Assembly (NCBI GenBank): GCA_964450685.1
Contig: CAYVDN010000001.1
Location: forward strand, 69,150 to 133,149
Length of the DNA: 64,000 bases
Direction: 5' to 3'
Source: JBAOHV01 sp964450685
GTDB taxonomy: Bacteria; Actinomycetota; Acidimicrobiia; Acidimicrobiales; Microtrichaceae
Of this stretch, positions 33,551-41,786 are shown one piece after another. Within the stretch, counting starts at the first letter, position 1. Each line of letters begins with the position of its first letter. The notes beneath the pieces are model-generated. The model had not been told where the DNA came from and did no database searches. It worked only from the letters and a program-made list of their open reading frames with translations. The position numbers and the translations under genes are program-made.

Positions 33551-34702
33551 ATGGCCATTAGCACTGCTAATGATAGCTCGATCCGGGATCGAATGTCGCG
33601 GTCGGGAGTGGCCGGCCTGGACGAGCTTCTGGGCGCTGGGCTCGCTATTGGTGACAACGTCGTGTGGGTCGCGGACAGGATCGGTGAAGTGGCGCCGTTC
33701 ACGCGTGCGTTCTTGGGCGAGCCGGCAGCACTAAAGCGCTCGGTGCACCTCTCGGGTGCCGAGTACGCGGCACCTGACGTCGAGACGAGGTTCCTCGACG
33801 ATTTCCCGACGTCCGACGGGCTACAGGCGCACCTGCTCGGCGCCGAGGTGGGACACGGCGCACGACTGGTCGTCTGGTCCCTCGACGATCTCGTGTCCCA
33901 CTGGGGTGCCGACGAGGCGGTCGCCTTCTACACCCGGACCTGTCCACGCTTGTTCGAGCGGGGAACCATCGCCTACTGGAGCGCGACCAGGTCCCTGTGT
34001 GGAACCGCCGTCATCGACGCCGTCGCACGTATCGCCCAGTGTGTGTTCGACCTGCGGGCCGGTCACCTCCGTGTCCGCAAGGCAGAGGGACGGCCGCTCC
34101 AGGTGCAGGGGGCGGTCGCCGCGCTGGACCCTGATACGTCAGGTGTCCTGCTCGACAGGGAGCACACGTCCGGACGGCTGGGGGAGGGGTTGCGCAGGGT
34201 CCGTTCTTCCCGGGGTATGAGTCAGCGTCAGCTCGCCGAGCTCGCCGGCGTGACGCCCGCGGCGATCTCGCAGGCCGAGTCGGGCCGCCGAGGCCTCTCG
34301 CTCGACACGCTCGTGCCGATGTGCGAGCGGCTCGAGATCGGGCTGGACGAGCTCCTGGGAATCGGACGACCCCCTAGCACCCGTGTCGCACGCCATGACC
34401 GACACGACCGGCACGACCACAACGGTTCCGACGATGGCTCGACCGTCAGGCTGTTCGACGGCGTGGACGATCCGGCCAAGGTCCACATGGTGAAGCTGGC
34501 GCCGGGCGAATCGGGGCGGCCGGTGCAGGGGCACAAGGGGCCAGAGATGGTCCTGGTGGCCGAGGGTCTTGTGCTCGTCGACCTCGGGGAGTCGTCACCC
34601 GTGTTGCGAGCTGGGGATGCGCTTAGCGCCACTGACGTGGCGGTGCGGGAGTGGACGAACCTGTCCGTCGGGACCTCCCGCCTGTTCTGGATCGCAACCT
34701 GA
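33551..34702 (+). CDS. Three-domain regulator: RecA/KaiC-like domain, XRE HTH and cupin
   Basis: A 383-residue protein. Residues about 16-190 match the RecA/KaiC/RAD55-type fold in pattern (SGVAGLDELLGAGLAIGDNVVWV). The Walker A position lacks the GK[ST] signature, so ATP hydrolysis is unlikely. Residues about 207-270 are a Cro/C1 HTH (SQRQLAELAGVTPAAISQAESG). A His/Asp linker (about 281-290) leads to a C-terminal cupin-like domain. This suggests a one-component regulator whose cupin senses a small ligand, with the RecA-like part serving assembly or protein contacts. It diverges from the DksA-type gene, and a perfect palindrome lies over codons 3-7. Confidence 0.8.
   Translation: MAISTANDSSIRDRMSRSGVAGLDELLGAGLAIGDNVVWVADRIGEVAPFTRAFLGEPAALKRSVHLSGAEYAAPDVETRFLDDFPTSDGLQAHLLGAEVGHGARLVVWSLDDLVSHWGADEAVAFYTRTCPRLFERGTIAYWSATRSLCGTAVIDAVARIAQCVFDLRAGHLRVRKAEGRPLQVQGAVAALDPDTSGVLLDREHTSGRLGEGLRRVRSSRGMSQRQLAELAGVTPAAISQAESGRRGLSLDTLVPMCERLEIGLDELLGIGRPPSTRVARHDRHDRHDHNGSDDGSTVRLFDGVDDPAKVHMVKLAPGESGRPVQGHKGPEMVLVAEGLVLVDLGESSPVLRAGDALSATDVAVREWTNLSVGTSRLFWIAT
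33557..33571. promoter_or_regulatory. Perfect 15-bp palindrome at the start of the XRE-cupin gene
   Basis: ATTAGCA at 33557-33563 and TGCTAAT at 33565-33571 are perfect inverted repeats around one base. The site is AT-rich in a GC-rich gene and lies just downstream of the predicted transcription start. It suits an autoregulatory operator for the HTH domain encoded here. If translation starts at the later in-frame ATG at 33593, it would be in the leader. Confidence 0.55.
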
Positions 34703-34731
34703 TCCGACACGACGCAGCGGTCGGGGTGTCA

Positions 34732-35484
34732 TCAGCACCAGCTGATGTGCACCGCGGGTGCCGCGTGACCACTGAGCGCGAGCGCTGCCACGTGGGAGTC
34801 ACCGACCGCCAGATCGGTCACGGTCGTGAGGATCGAGCGATGCCCGCCATCGCCGGGCAGGTTGACCGCCGTCGTGACTGTGCCGGTCAGCCCGACAGCG
34901 ACCGTCGCCGGGTCGACGCCGAGACCAGCGCCGGTCACCTTCAACACGGACTCGAGTCGCGCCCATCGGCCGAGACGCGCACGCGAGAGGTCCGAACCAA
35001 CCGCGCCGGAGGAGTCGGGCGAGGGTCTGACCATGTCCAGCGCAGCCGCGTCAGCCGGGTGCGTGCCCACCTCGTCGAGGAAGTCGGTGTCGCTGGTGGC
35101 GCTGAGCGATTCGACGTCCACTCCGATCGCGGCCGATCCCACTGCCACAGCCACCAAGCCGTGGGTGTGTGAGATCGACCAATGGATGTGGTCGGGGTCG
35201 TCGAGGGAGACGGGTCGGCCGTGCTCGGGTGAACCACAGACGGGGCAGCTGTCGTTCCCCAGTGCGACTTCTCCCGGGGCGATGCCCAGCCGCTCGGCGA
35301 GAGCGTCGCGGAGGCCTAGGTGTGCCACCAGATAGCGCCGACGGTCATCGGGTCTGCGAAGTGACTCCCAGCGCGCTCGCTCACGGGCGTCGAGATCAAC
35401 TTCGCGGCCCGACAAGTCCCTCGCCTCGGGGTCCGCGAAGAGGAGCACGGAGACCCTCTGCTCCGGTGCAGGCTCGATCGGCAT
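34732..35484 (-). CDS. 4'-phosphopantetheinyl transferase (Sfp type)
   Basis: A 250-residue protein that transfers the phosphopantetheine arm of CoA to a Ser of carrier proteins. The Sfp signature is present: WSISHTHGLVAVAV, then IGVDVES with the metal-binding Asp123, and WARLESVLKVTGAGL with the Glu and Lys. The length is right for the two-pseudo-domain Sfp type, not the shorter AcpS. A CPVCG motif near residue 80 is an addition I cannot explain. No polyketide or NRPS gene is in the window. A TAGCCT box lies 6 nt before the ATG. Confidence 0.88.
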   Translation of the reverse strand: MPIEPAPEQRVSVLLFADPEARDLSGREVDLDARERARWESLRRPDDRRRYLVAHLGLRDALAERLGIAPGEVALGNDSCPVCGSPEHGRPVSLDDPDHIHWSISHTHGLVAVAVGSAAIGVDVESLSATSDTDFLDEVGTHPADAAALDMVRPSPDSSGAVGSDLSRARLGRWARLESVLKVTGAGLGVDPATVAVGLTGTVTTAVNLPGDGGHRSILTTVTDLAVGDSHVAALALSGHAAPAVHISWC

Positions 35485-35490
35485 CTGGGC

Positions 35491-35496
35491 AGGCTA
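35491..35496 (-). promoter_or_regulatory. Candidate -10 box of the phosphopantetheinyl transferase gene (leaderless)
   Basis: TAGCCT on the minus strand lies 6 nt before the ATG at 35484. Confidence 0.45.
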
Positions 35497-35535
35497 CGGC
35501 GATGGGATGTGGTACGAGGCGACCGACAGACAGAT

Positions 35536-35563
35536 CCATGAATTCATGGTTGACTGAATTCAG
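35536..35563. promoter_or_regulatory. Paired palindromes upstream of cmtR
   Basis: CCATGAATTCATGG at 35536-35549 is a perfect 14-bp palindrome and CTGAATTCAG at 35554-35563 a perfect 10-bp one. Their centres are 16 bp apart and both contain TGAATTCA. A half-site TGAAT follows at 35571. They lie just before the ArsR/CmtR start and are the likely operator of the metal-sensing repressor (inference). Confidence 0.6.
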
Positions 35564-35584
35564 CAACTAGTGAATTATTGAACA

Positions 35585-35905
35585 ATGGGCCAGGAGTCGA
35601 GCGTCGACCTGAGTGCACTGGCGCGTGTGGGCACTGCGCTGTCGGACGAGACGCGCCGGTCGATGCTGGTGGCGCTGCTCGACGGCCCGATCTATCCCTC
35701 AGAGCTTGCGGACCGACTCGGACTGTCGCGATCGAACGTCTCGAACCACCTTGCTTGTCTCCGCGGGTGCGGACTGGTGGTCGCCGAGGCGGAAGGGCGT
35801 CGTCAGCGGTACCGGTTGTGCGATCCACGCCTGGCGCATGCGTTGACGGACCTTTGCGGTCTGGTCCTGCCGGAAGAACAGTGCCTCCAGTCGGAGGCGT
35901 CGTGA
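35585..35905 (+). CDS. cmtR: ArsR/SmtB-family metal-sensing repressor, CmtR-like
   Basis: A 106-residue winged-helix repressor. The recognition helix segment reads LSRSNVSNHLACLRGCGLV, with Cys58 and Cys62 placed as Cys57 and Cys61 of M. tuberculosis CmtR, the Cd(II)/Pb(II) sensor. The third ligand there is Cys102; Cys100 here is a candidate. It is coupled (GTGA) to a CDF efflux gene and preceded by palindromes. The expected mode is repression released by metal binding. The exact metal is not certain. Confidence 0.85.
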   Translation: MGQESSVDLSALARVGTALSDETRRSMLVALLDGPIYPSELADRLGLSRSNVSNHLACLRGCGLVVAEAEGRRQRYRLCDPRLAHALTDLCGLVLPEEQCLQSEAS

Positions 35906-36873
35906 CCGGCCACGACCACGGCGGTCACGCTCATCACGGCCACGGCCACGGCCAGTTGAGCGGTGCCACCGGTGACCAGCTCGCCCGTCAGCGGCGGGCG
36001 CTGTGGATCTCGGTCGGGGCCAACGGCGTGCTGTTGGCCGTGCAGGTCGTCATCGGACTGGTCGTCGGATCCCTGGCGCTGCTAGCCGACTCGCTCCACA
36101 ACGCGAGCGACGTGGTGGCGCTGGTGGTGGCTCTCATCGGCCAGGCGCTCGCCGCCAGGCCACCGACGTCGCGGCGTAGCTACGGCCTGGCCCGCGCAGA
36201 GGTCCTGGCAGCGCTGCTGAACGGCACGGTCCTGGTGGCGCTGACCATCTGGGTGGTGGTGGAGGCGGTGCGTCGCTTCTCCGATCCACCCGATCTATCG
36301 GCGGTTCCCCTCGCCGTGGTCGGACTCGTAGGTCTGGTCGTCAACGGCGCGAGCGCCTGGTTGCTGAGCCGATCGGCAGACGGCAACCTCAACCTGCGCG
36401 CCGCGTTCTGGCACCTGGTGGCGGATGCTCTCGGCTCCTTCGGCGTGGTCGTGGCCGCAGCGGCGGTCTGGTGGTTCGATGCCGGTTGGGTCGATCCGGC
36501 CGTCTCGATCCTCATCTCTGTCCTGGTGCTCATCGGGGTCTGGCGCCTACTGGTCGACACGGTCGGTGTCCTGCTCGAGTCGACCCCGGCAGGGATCGAC
36601 GTCGACGAGGTGAGTGCTGCGCTCGCCGAGCTATCGGGTGTGCGAGCCGCACATCACCTGCACATCTGGGCCGTCGATTCCCGGACGGTCGCGCTCACCG
36701 CGCACCTGAGCATGGACGACGGAATCGATCTGCACCGGGCACAGCAGGTGACCACGGCCGCTCGAACGATGCTCGCCGAACGGTTCGGTATCGATCACGC
36801 GACGCTGGAGAGCGAGTGCCACGACTGCGACGCACCCGATCACCTGCATAGGTTGACCAATATAAATCTGTAA
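35902..36873 (+). CDS. Cation diffusion facilitator metal efflux protein
   Basis: A 323-residue CDF (ZnT/CzcD type) antiporter with about six TM helices, exporting divalent metal in exchange for protons. The N-terminus is His-rich (HDHGGHAHHGHGHG). The metal site residues are in TM2, SLHNASD, and TM5, WHLVADALGS. A C-terminal cytosolic domain with HHLHIWAVDS follows. I start at the GTG at 35902, which overlaps the cmtR stop and has GGAGG upstream. With CmtR it forms a self-contained metal-resistance operon. Confidence 0.93.
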   Translation: MTGHDHGGHAHHGHGHGQLSGATGDQLARQRRALWISVGANGVLLAVQVVIGLVVGSLALLADSLHNASDVVALVVALIGQALAARPPTSRRSYGLARAEVLAALLNGTVLVALTIWVVVEAVRRFSDPPDLSAVPLAVVGLVGLVVNGASAWLLSRSADGNLNLRAAFWHLVADALGSFGVVVAAAAVWWFDAGWVDPAVSILISVLVLIGVWRLLVDTVGVLLESTPAGIDVDEVSAALAELSGVRAAHHLHIWAVDSRTVALTAHLSMDDGIDLHRAQQVTTAARTMLAERFGIDHATLESECHDCDAPDHLHRLTNINL

Positions 36874-36887
36874 GCCAATATTTCTTG

Positions 36888-37484
36888 GTGGCCACCCAGG
36901 AGGAACGACGCGCCGACACCCGTCGTCGCCTGCTCGACGCGGCAGCTGAGCTCTTCTCCGAGCGCGGGGTGGACGGAACCTCCATCGACGCGATCGCCCA
37001 GCGTGCCGATCGGACGTCCGGTGCCGTCTACGACCACTTCGGAGGCAAGGACGGCATCCTGCTGGCGCTGCTCGACAGCTGGGTGAGCGACGTCGGCGCC
37101 GTAATAGGCGCCGAGCTCGCAACCGCGTCGACGATCGACGACCGCCTGGCAGTGCTGTGGCGCAACGTCTCCGCTCCAGCGGTCGGTGACGGCCGCTGGA
37201 TGACCCTCGAGTTCGAGCTGTGGGCCCACGCTGCGCGCAACCCCGAGCTCCGTGAGCACCTCACGCGTCGCTACCGCGGTGCATGGAGGGGAATCGTCGC
37301 TTCGACCGGTGACGAGGCGTCACAGGACCCGGCTGTAGGCCCAGCCGTGATCGGCCTGCTCTTCGGGCTCGAGATGATGCGCCGGATCGACCCCGAGAGG
37401 GTCACCGACGAGATGGCTGTCACGGCGCTGCGAAGCGTCGTCGACGGATTCAGCCGACACCCGATGGTGTCGACCGACAGGTGA
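36888..37484 (+). CDS. TetR-family transcriptional regulator
   Basis: A 198-residue regulator. The N-terminal HTH reads RRLLDAAAELFSERGVDGTSIDAIAQRADRTSGAVYDHFGGKDGIL, classic TetR, followed by an all-helical ligand domain. I use the GTG at 36888; a TTG three bases earlier is possible. An AT-rich tract with two CCAATAT copies (36857, 36875) lies between the CDF gene and this start and may hold promoter and operator. It lies 12 bp before the nitronate monooxygenase gene and probably controls it. Confidence 0.9.
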   Translation: MATQEERRADTRRRLLDAAAELFSERGVDGTSIDAIAQRADRTSGAVYDHFGGKDGILLALLDSWVSDVGAVIGAELATASTIDDRLAVLWRNVSAPAVGDGRWMTLEFELWAHAARNPELREHLTRRYRGAWRGIVASTGDEASQDPAVGPAVIGLLFGLEMMRRIDPERVTDEMAVTALRSVVDGFSRHPMVSTDR

Positions 37485-37496
37485 AAGGACACACCG

Positions 37497-38636
37497 ATGC
37501 GTACCCCTATCTGCGACGAGCTGGGGATCGAGTTCCCGATCTTCGCCTTCACCCACTGCCGCGATGTCGTCGTGGCAGTCTCCAAGGCCGGTGGCTTCGG
37601 GGTGCTCGGCGCCGTCGGCTACTCGCCCGAACAGCTCGAGGTGGAGCTGAACTGGATCGACGAGCACATCGGCGACCACCCCTACGGCGTCGACATCGTC
37701 ATACCGAACAAGTACGAGGGCATGGACGCCGACATGTCCGCCGATGACCTGGCCAAGATGCTCCGGGACATGGTTCCCCAGCAGCATCTGGACTTCGCCC
37801 GCAAGCTCATGACGGACCACGGAGTGCCGCTTCCAGAGGGTGAGGACGACAACTCCCTCCAGCTGATCGGATGGACCGAGGCGACGGCGACCCCCCAGGT
37901 CGAGGTGGCGTTGCGTCACCCGAAAATGACACTGATCGCCAACGCGCTGGGCACACCACCCAAGGACATGATCGACCACATCCACGCCGAGGGCCGCAAG
38001 GTCGCCGCGCTCTGTGGATCTCCCTATCAGGCCATGAAGCACGCCGACGCGGACGTCGACATCATCATCGCCCAGGGCGGCGAGGGCGGCGGTCACTGCG
38101 GTGAGGTCGGCTCCATCGTGCTGTGGCCCCAGGCCGTCAAGGCTGTCGCCCCCCGCCCGGTTCTGGCAGCCGGCGGGATCGGCAGCGGCGAGCAGATCGC
38201 GGCGGCGCTCGCTCTCGGCTGTCAGGGAGCGTGGACCGGTTCGCAGTGGCTCATGGTCGAGGAGGCCGAGAACACCCCCGTGCAGCAACAGGCCTACATC
38301 GACGCCAGCTCGCGTGACACCGTGCGTTCCCGGTCGTTCACCGGCAAGCCGTGTCGCATGCTCCGCAACGACTGGACCGAGGCGTGGGAGAACCCGGACA
38401 ACCCCGATCCGCTCGGCATGCCGCTGCAGTACATGGTCTCGGGCATCGCTGTTGCTGCCACCCACAAGTACCCCGACCAGACCGTCGACGTGGCGTTCAA
38501 CCCAGTCGGCCAGGTCGTCGGCCAGTTCGAGAAGGTCGAGAAGACAGCGGCGGTCATCGAGCGCTGGGTGAACGAGTACCTCGAGGCGACGTCGCACCTC
38601 GACGCGCTCAACGAGGCGGCGGCCAACGCCGGCTGA
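37497..38636 (+). CDS. Nitronate monooxygenase family protein
   Basis: A 379-residue FMN-dependent TIM-barrel enzyme of the 2-nitropropane dioxygenase/nitronate monooxygenase family. Features are the N-terminus IEFPIFAFTHCRDVVVAVSKAGGFGVLG, the FMN-binding IIAQGGEGGGHCGEVGSIVLWP with the conserved His, VLAAGGIGSGEQIAAALALG and TGSQWL. The substrate could be a nitronate (propionate 3-nitronate) or an enoyl compound. It follows the TetR gene by 12 bp with GAAAGGA before the ATG. A strong hairpin terminator follows. Confidence 0.88.
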   Translation: MRTPICDELGIEFPIFAFTHCRDVVVAVSKAGGFGVLGAVGYSPEQLEVELNWIDEHIGDHPYGVDIVIPNKYEGMDADMSADDLAKMLRDMVPQQHLDFARKLMTDHGVPLPEGEDDNSLQLIGWTEATATPQVEVALRHPKMTLIANALGTPPKDMIDHIHAEGRKVAALCGSPYQAMKHADADVDIIIAQGGEGGGHCGEVGSIVLWPQAVKAVAPRPVLAAGGIGSGEQIAAALALGCQGAWTGSQWLMVEEAENTPVQQQAYIDASSRDTVRSRSFTGKPCRMLRNDWTEAWENPDNPDPLGMPLQYMVSGIAVAATHKYPDQTVDVAFNPVGQVVGQFEKVEKTAAVIERWVNEYLEATSHLDALNEAAANAG

Positions 38637-38647
38637 GTGGATGCTCG

Positions 38648-38681
38648 GGGTTCCTGCCCTGTCGAGGTAGGGCAGGAACCC
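38648..38681. terminator. Perfect 13-bp hairpin between convergent genes
   Basis: GGGTTCCTGCCCT at 38648-38660 pairs perfectly with AGGGCAGGAACCC at 38669-38681 around an 8-nt loop. It lies 11 bp after the nitronate monooxygenase stop and 20 bp before the stop of the convergent gene, so it can serve both strands. Confidence 0.8.
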
Positions 38682-38701
38682 GGGGGCGCCGCTCCGGAGC
38701 C

Positions 38702-39232
38702 CTACTTCTTGAGTGGGCGCAACTGCTCGCGCAGCGCGTCGACCTGGGCGATGATCCAGTCGACCAACGGCCCGGCGGTCACCGCGTGGCCCTGGACGTA
38801 TTGGTCCAGGTCGACCAGGTGGTAGGTGCGAGCGTTGACCGTGTTCAGCTGGTGGTTGACCCGCACCTCGCCCGCCACCGGCAGCTTGAACAGGTTCGCC
38901 AGATCGGTGCGCCACATCGTGGCCAGGTCGTCGGGATCGGAGACCTTGTTGCGCATCTCGGCGGTGAACCCGACCATCGTCTTCGATCCCATCGCCTGGG
39001 TCAGTGCACCTGAGCCGCTACGGCGGTCGACCACCAGATATACCGCTGACAGCACCGGGTCACCCGGGAGCTTGAAGCCCATCTGCTGGCGGTCCGAGTG
39101 CGCGACGATCCGGTGGCAACGCCACCCCCGGTGTGACAGACCGCGGATGATCTCGCCGCAGATGATCTCGTCCTTCGACTCGCGCAGCTCCGACTTGTGC
39201 GCGTAGTTCGCCATCGAGTTGAACAGGCCCAT
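38702..39232 (-). CDS. Conserved-looking protein of unknown function
   Basis: A 176-residue soluble protein beginning MGLFNSMANYAHKSEL. It has a mixed alpha/beta pattern, with a helical N-terminus, AVYLVVDRRSG, and a C-terminal helix ending in a basic tail. No family is recognised, though the size and pattern recall YbjN or chaperone-like folds (weak). The ATG lies 2 bp after the stop of the GYF_2-type gene, so translation is coupled and the two probably work together. The longer open frame upstream is antisense-like and overlaps the neighbour. Confidence 0.65.
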   Translation of the reverse strand: MGLFNSMANYAHKSELRESKDEIICGEIIRGLSHRGWRCHRIVAHSDRQQMGFKLPGDPVLSAVYLVVDRRSGSGALTQAMGSKTMVGFTAEMRNKVSDPDDLATMWRTDLANLFKLPVAGEVRVNHQLNTVNARTYHLVDLDQYVQGHAVTAGPLVDWIIAQVDALREQLRPLKK

Positions 39233-39234
39233 CT

Positions 39235-40158
39235 TCAGCTCCCGAATCGTGACTGGACGAACATCTTCATCGTGTAGACGACCGACGCCAGGTGACGGCG
39301 CAACAGGTCGTGGTCGACCGCCAGGTCCTCGGACACGTAGCGGTCGAGCTCGAGCAGCAGGTCGATCTGCGCGTACACGTAACCCGACGACAGGTCTGCG
39401 TCGAAGGTCACCGTGCCCGGTTCGGGGGAGAGCACGAGGTTGCTCTGCATCTCCTGGCGGATCGCCTGGCCTACCTTGTTGAACTCCTTGACCCGCTGGC
39501 CGTAGCCGATGATCGCCGAGGCACGATGCCCGATCATCTTCGCCGAGGCGACATCCGGCGTCAGGTGCTCGAGGGCGACCGTGACCCGTGCGTGGGTGTC
39601 GGGCTCCTCGAAGCGCAGCTGGTGATGAGCGGCAGTCGCGGTCGAGCCCACGTTGGCGCCACCGGTGGTCGTCGTGGTCGTTCCTACCGCCGGATCGGCA
39701 GCGACTGCGCCATACAGGGCGCCTGCGGTCTCCAGGTCGATCAGCACGAAGCCGCAGTCGACGAGTGCTGTGATGACTCCGCCGAGTGTCGTCTCGTCGA
39801 TCGACGTGGCGAACTCGGTCTCCTTGTAGAGCTCCCAGCTTCGGCTGACCAGCCCGATGAACTCGTCGTCGAGCTCTTGGTCGGTCAACCCGCTCATGAG
39901 CGCTTCCGACGCGCTCATCGGGGCTCCGCCGGACGTCGGTGCCCCAGCGACGGGAGTCGTGGTTGGGGAGGATCCGCCGAGATCTGCTCCGGCGACCTGG
40001 TCGAGCGGCTGCCAGGCCGGCGCGCCGTCCCACCACACCTGGGTGGACGGCGGGATCTGCGCGGCTCTGACCCGGGCCAGGACGGTGTCCCACGGCTCCG
40101 GTCCCTGTTGGTTGCCTGAGGTGTCGATCCAGTGGACCGGTGTCTGGGAATCTGGCAT
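39235..40158 (-). CDS. GYF_2-domain-containing protein of unknown function
   Basis: A 307-residue protein. Residues about 8-55 (WIDTSGNQQGPEPWDTVLARVRAAQIPPSTQVWWDG) match the GYF_2/DUF4339 pattern, a small protein-interaction module. A Pro/Thr/Gly-rich linker, a helical segment, a Thr-rich stretch and a C-terminal globular part (about 180-307) follow. No TM helix or signal peptide is seen. I start at the ATG at 40158. Coupled to the downstream unknown gene by a 2-bp gap. Confidence 0.7.
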   Translation of the reverse strand: MPDSQTPVHWIDTSGNQQGPEPWDTVLARVRAAQIPPSTQVWWDGAPAWQPLDQVAGADLGGSSPTTTPVAGAPTSGGAPMSASEALMSGLTDQELDDEFIGLVSRSWELYKETEFATSIDETTLGGVITALVDCGFVLIDLETAGALYGAVAADPAVGTTTTTTGGANVGSTATAAHHQLRFEEPDTHARVTVALEHLTPDVASAKMIGHRASAIIGYGQRVKEFNKVGQAIRQEMQSNLVLSPEPGTVTFDADLSSGYVYAQIDLLLELDRYVSEDLAVDHDLLRRHLASVVYTMKMFVQSRFGS

Positions 40159-40204
40159 CTGCTCCTCCGTCTTGGACGACCGAGCAGAAGATAACGCCCT
40201 GTGC

Positions 40205-41770
40205 TCAGCCGGGTATGCGATCCGGGTGGGAGTACTCGGCCATCGCGGCGCGGTCCGCGTCCAGCATGTATCCGTCCTCGGCATTGCCGTCGACGGCAGC
40301 GTCGTAGCTGTCCTGGTATGCGGCGGCGTCGGGGTAGAGGGCCGCAAGACGGTCGGCCGACAGCGGCACGGTAGAGCCGAGCAGCTGGCACATGAGCTGA
40401 TCGGAGGGACCCGGTTCACCCGAGAGCACCACGACGGGGACATCGACCGGCGCGAGTCGCAATCCCCCCACTGCCAGCCCGTCGCTGTCACGAGCGATCG
40501 TCGGTTCGGAGGCATCTTCATCGAGTTCGAGCAACGGTGCTGTCGGCGGCGGATCCCCACCGGCGACCCAGGCGGCGAAGTGGTGGAACGCAGCCTTCGC
40601 CGCGATGTGCATCGGGCCGTCGTTGATGGGAACCCCGCAGTTGAGCAGCGCGGACGCTGCGCCAAGCATCCGCTTGTCGGCGTGCGCAGTACCAGCAACC
40701 TCCCACAGGCTGAAGGTGTCGCTGTCGGGTTGACGCACGGCCGACGAGTTGAGCAGACCGGTGACATCACCCTCGGACTGGAGCATCATCACCGGCGCTC
40801 GGAGGTCATCGCGCATCAGCGCCTCGGTGCCGCCGAACGAGCTGGCGAGATCCGCGTATTCATCCGGTCCCACCACAGGCAGCGCCATCGAACCGCGGCT
40901 GTGCACGAAGAACCCGTCGAAGGCGAGCGTCAGGGGCTGAACGCCGTTGTAGTAGGTCACCAAGGCCATCGCGGACTGGGACTCGCCCGCAGCGAGAACG
41001 TGTTCGGGAGCGGTCCCCCCGAGCCCGTCTCCGGAGCGAAGTGCCCGTGCCACCTGGGTGTAGATGTCGAACGAATAGGCATCGCCGGGGTGGTCGAGCG
41101 AGCCGTAACGAGCCGGATCGGAGTTGACCAGGCCCTTGCCCAGGAAGCCCTCGGCTCCAGGGATCGAGACGAGCACCTGGCCGCCCTCGACGCCGATCAG
41201 CTGGGCGGACAGACCGACCCAGGCGTGGCCCTGACGGATCAGCTCCTCGTGCAGGTTCGACCATTCGGGATCGGCGTCCAGGCCGCCGCTGACGTTGAGC
41301 CACTCGAGCACCACCGTGCCGCTGAAGTCGTCGGGGTCGGTCGGGCGCCTGACAAGTGCACGGGTGCGGTACGCAGCTGGCGCCTCGTCCACCTCTGTGA
41401 AGGTCCACCGTCCGTCCTCGGTCCATTCAGGCCCGGGGTCGTAGCGGACCGCCTCGCCGGCAGCGATCAGCTCGGTCTGGGTGTAGCCGAGAGCGGCCAG
41501 GTCCTGGCTGGCAAGTGAGCCGATGAACGGACCGGCTCCGCCAACGAGTTCCTCGCTCAGATCGGCAGCTGGCCCGTCCGGTCGCTCTGTGGTTGCGTCC
41601 GCCTGCGAGGTCGACGATTGGTCGTCGTCGGGGAGTGCGCCGCCGACGTCGTCCGCGACCTGCTCGCCGGCACAGCCGGCCAGGACGAGCAGCCCCGCCA
41701 GCACACAGGCCGCCGTGCGCCGCAGCCCGACCGATCCCCTAAGCCGTCGAACGGACGCGACGAGTCTCAT
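40205..41770 (-). CDS. Lipoprotein alpha/beta hydrolase (Abhydrolase_10-like)
   Basis: A 521-residue exported lipoprotein. The N-terminus has basic residues, a hydrophobic stretch and the lipobox LAGCAG, so it should be anchored outside the membrane. The mature part is an alpha/beta hydrolase with WLNVSGGLDADPEW, the nucleophile motif AAGESQSA and a His in VAGTAHADKR. These fit the alpha/beta hydrolase domain family PF20091, whose members act on esters or amides. The substrate is not known. GGGGGAA precedes the ATG at 41770. Confidence 0.85.
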   Translation of the reverse strand: MRLVASVRRLRGSVGLRRTAACVLAGLLVLAGCAGEQVADDVGGALPDDDQSSTSQADATTERPDGPAADLSEELVGGAGPFIGSLASQDLAALGYTQTELIAAGEAVRYDPGPEWTEDGRWTFTEVDEAPAAYRTRALVRRPTDPDDFSGTVVLEWLNVSGGLDADPEWSNLHEELIRQGHAWVGLSAQLIGVEGGQVLVSIPGAEGFLGKGLVNSDPARYGSLDHPGDAYSFDIYTQVARALRSGDGLGGTAPEHVLAAGESQSAMALVTYYNGVQPLTLAFDGFFVHSRGSMALPVVGPDEYADLASSFGGTEALMRDDLRAPVMMLQSEGDVTGLLNSSAVRQPDSDTFSLWEVAGTAHADKRMLGAASALLNCGVPINDGPMHIAAKAAFHHFAAWVAGGDPPPTAPLLELDEDASEPTIARDSDGLAVGGLRLAPVDVPVVVLSGEPGPSDQLMCQLLGSTVPLSADRLAALYPDAAAYQDSYDAAVDGNAEDGYMLDADRAAMAEYSHPDRIPG

Positions 41771-41786
41771 TGTTCCCCCGAGAGAT

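Noticed and set aside
35536..35549. Palindrome as a transcription terminator
   Set aside because: It has no loop and lies upstream of cmtR in the promoter position; operator is the better reading.
37320..38915. 531-codon minus-strand frame over the nitronate monooxygenase gene
   Set aside because: Antisense shadow; it reads across the strong bidirectional terminator and has no recognisable domain.
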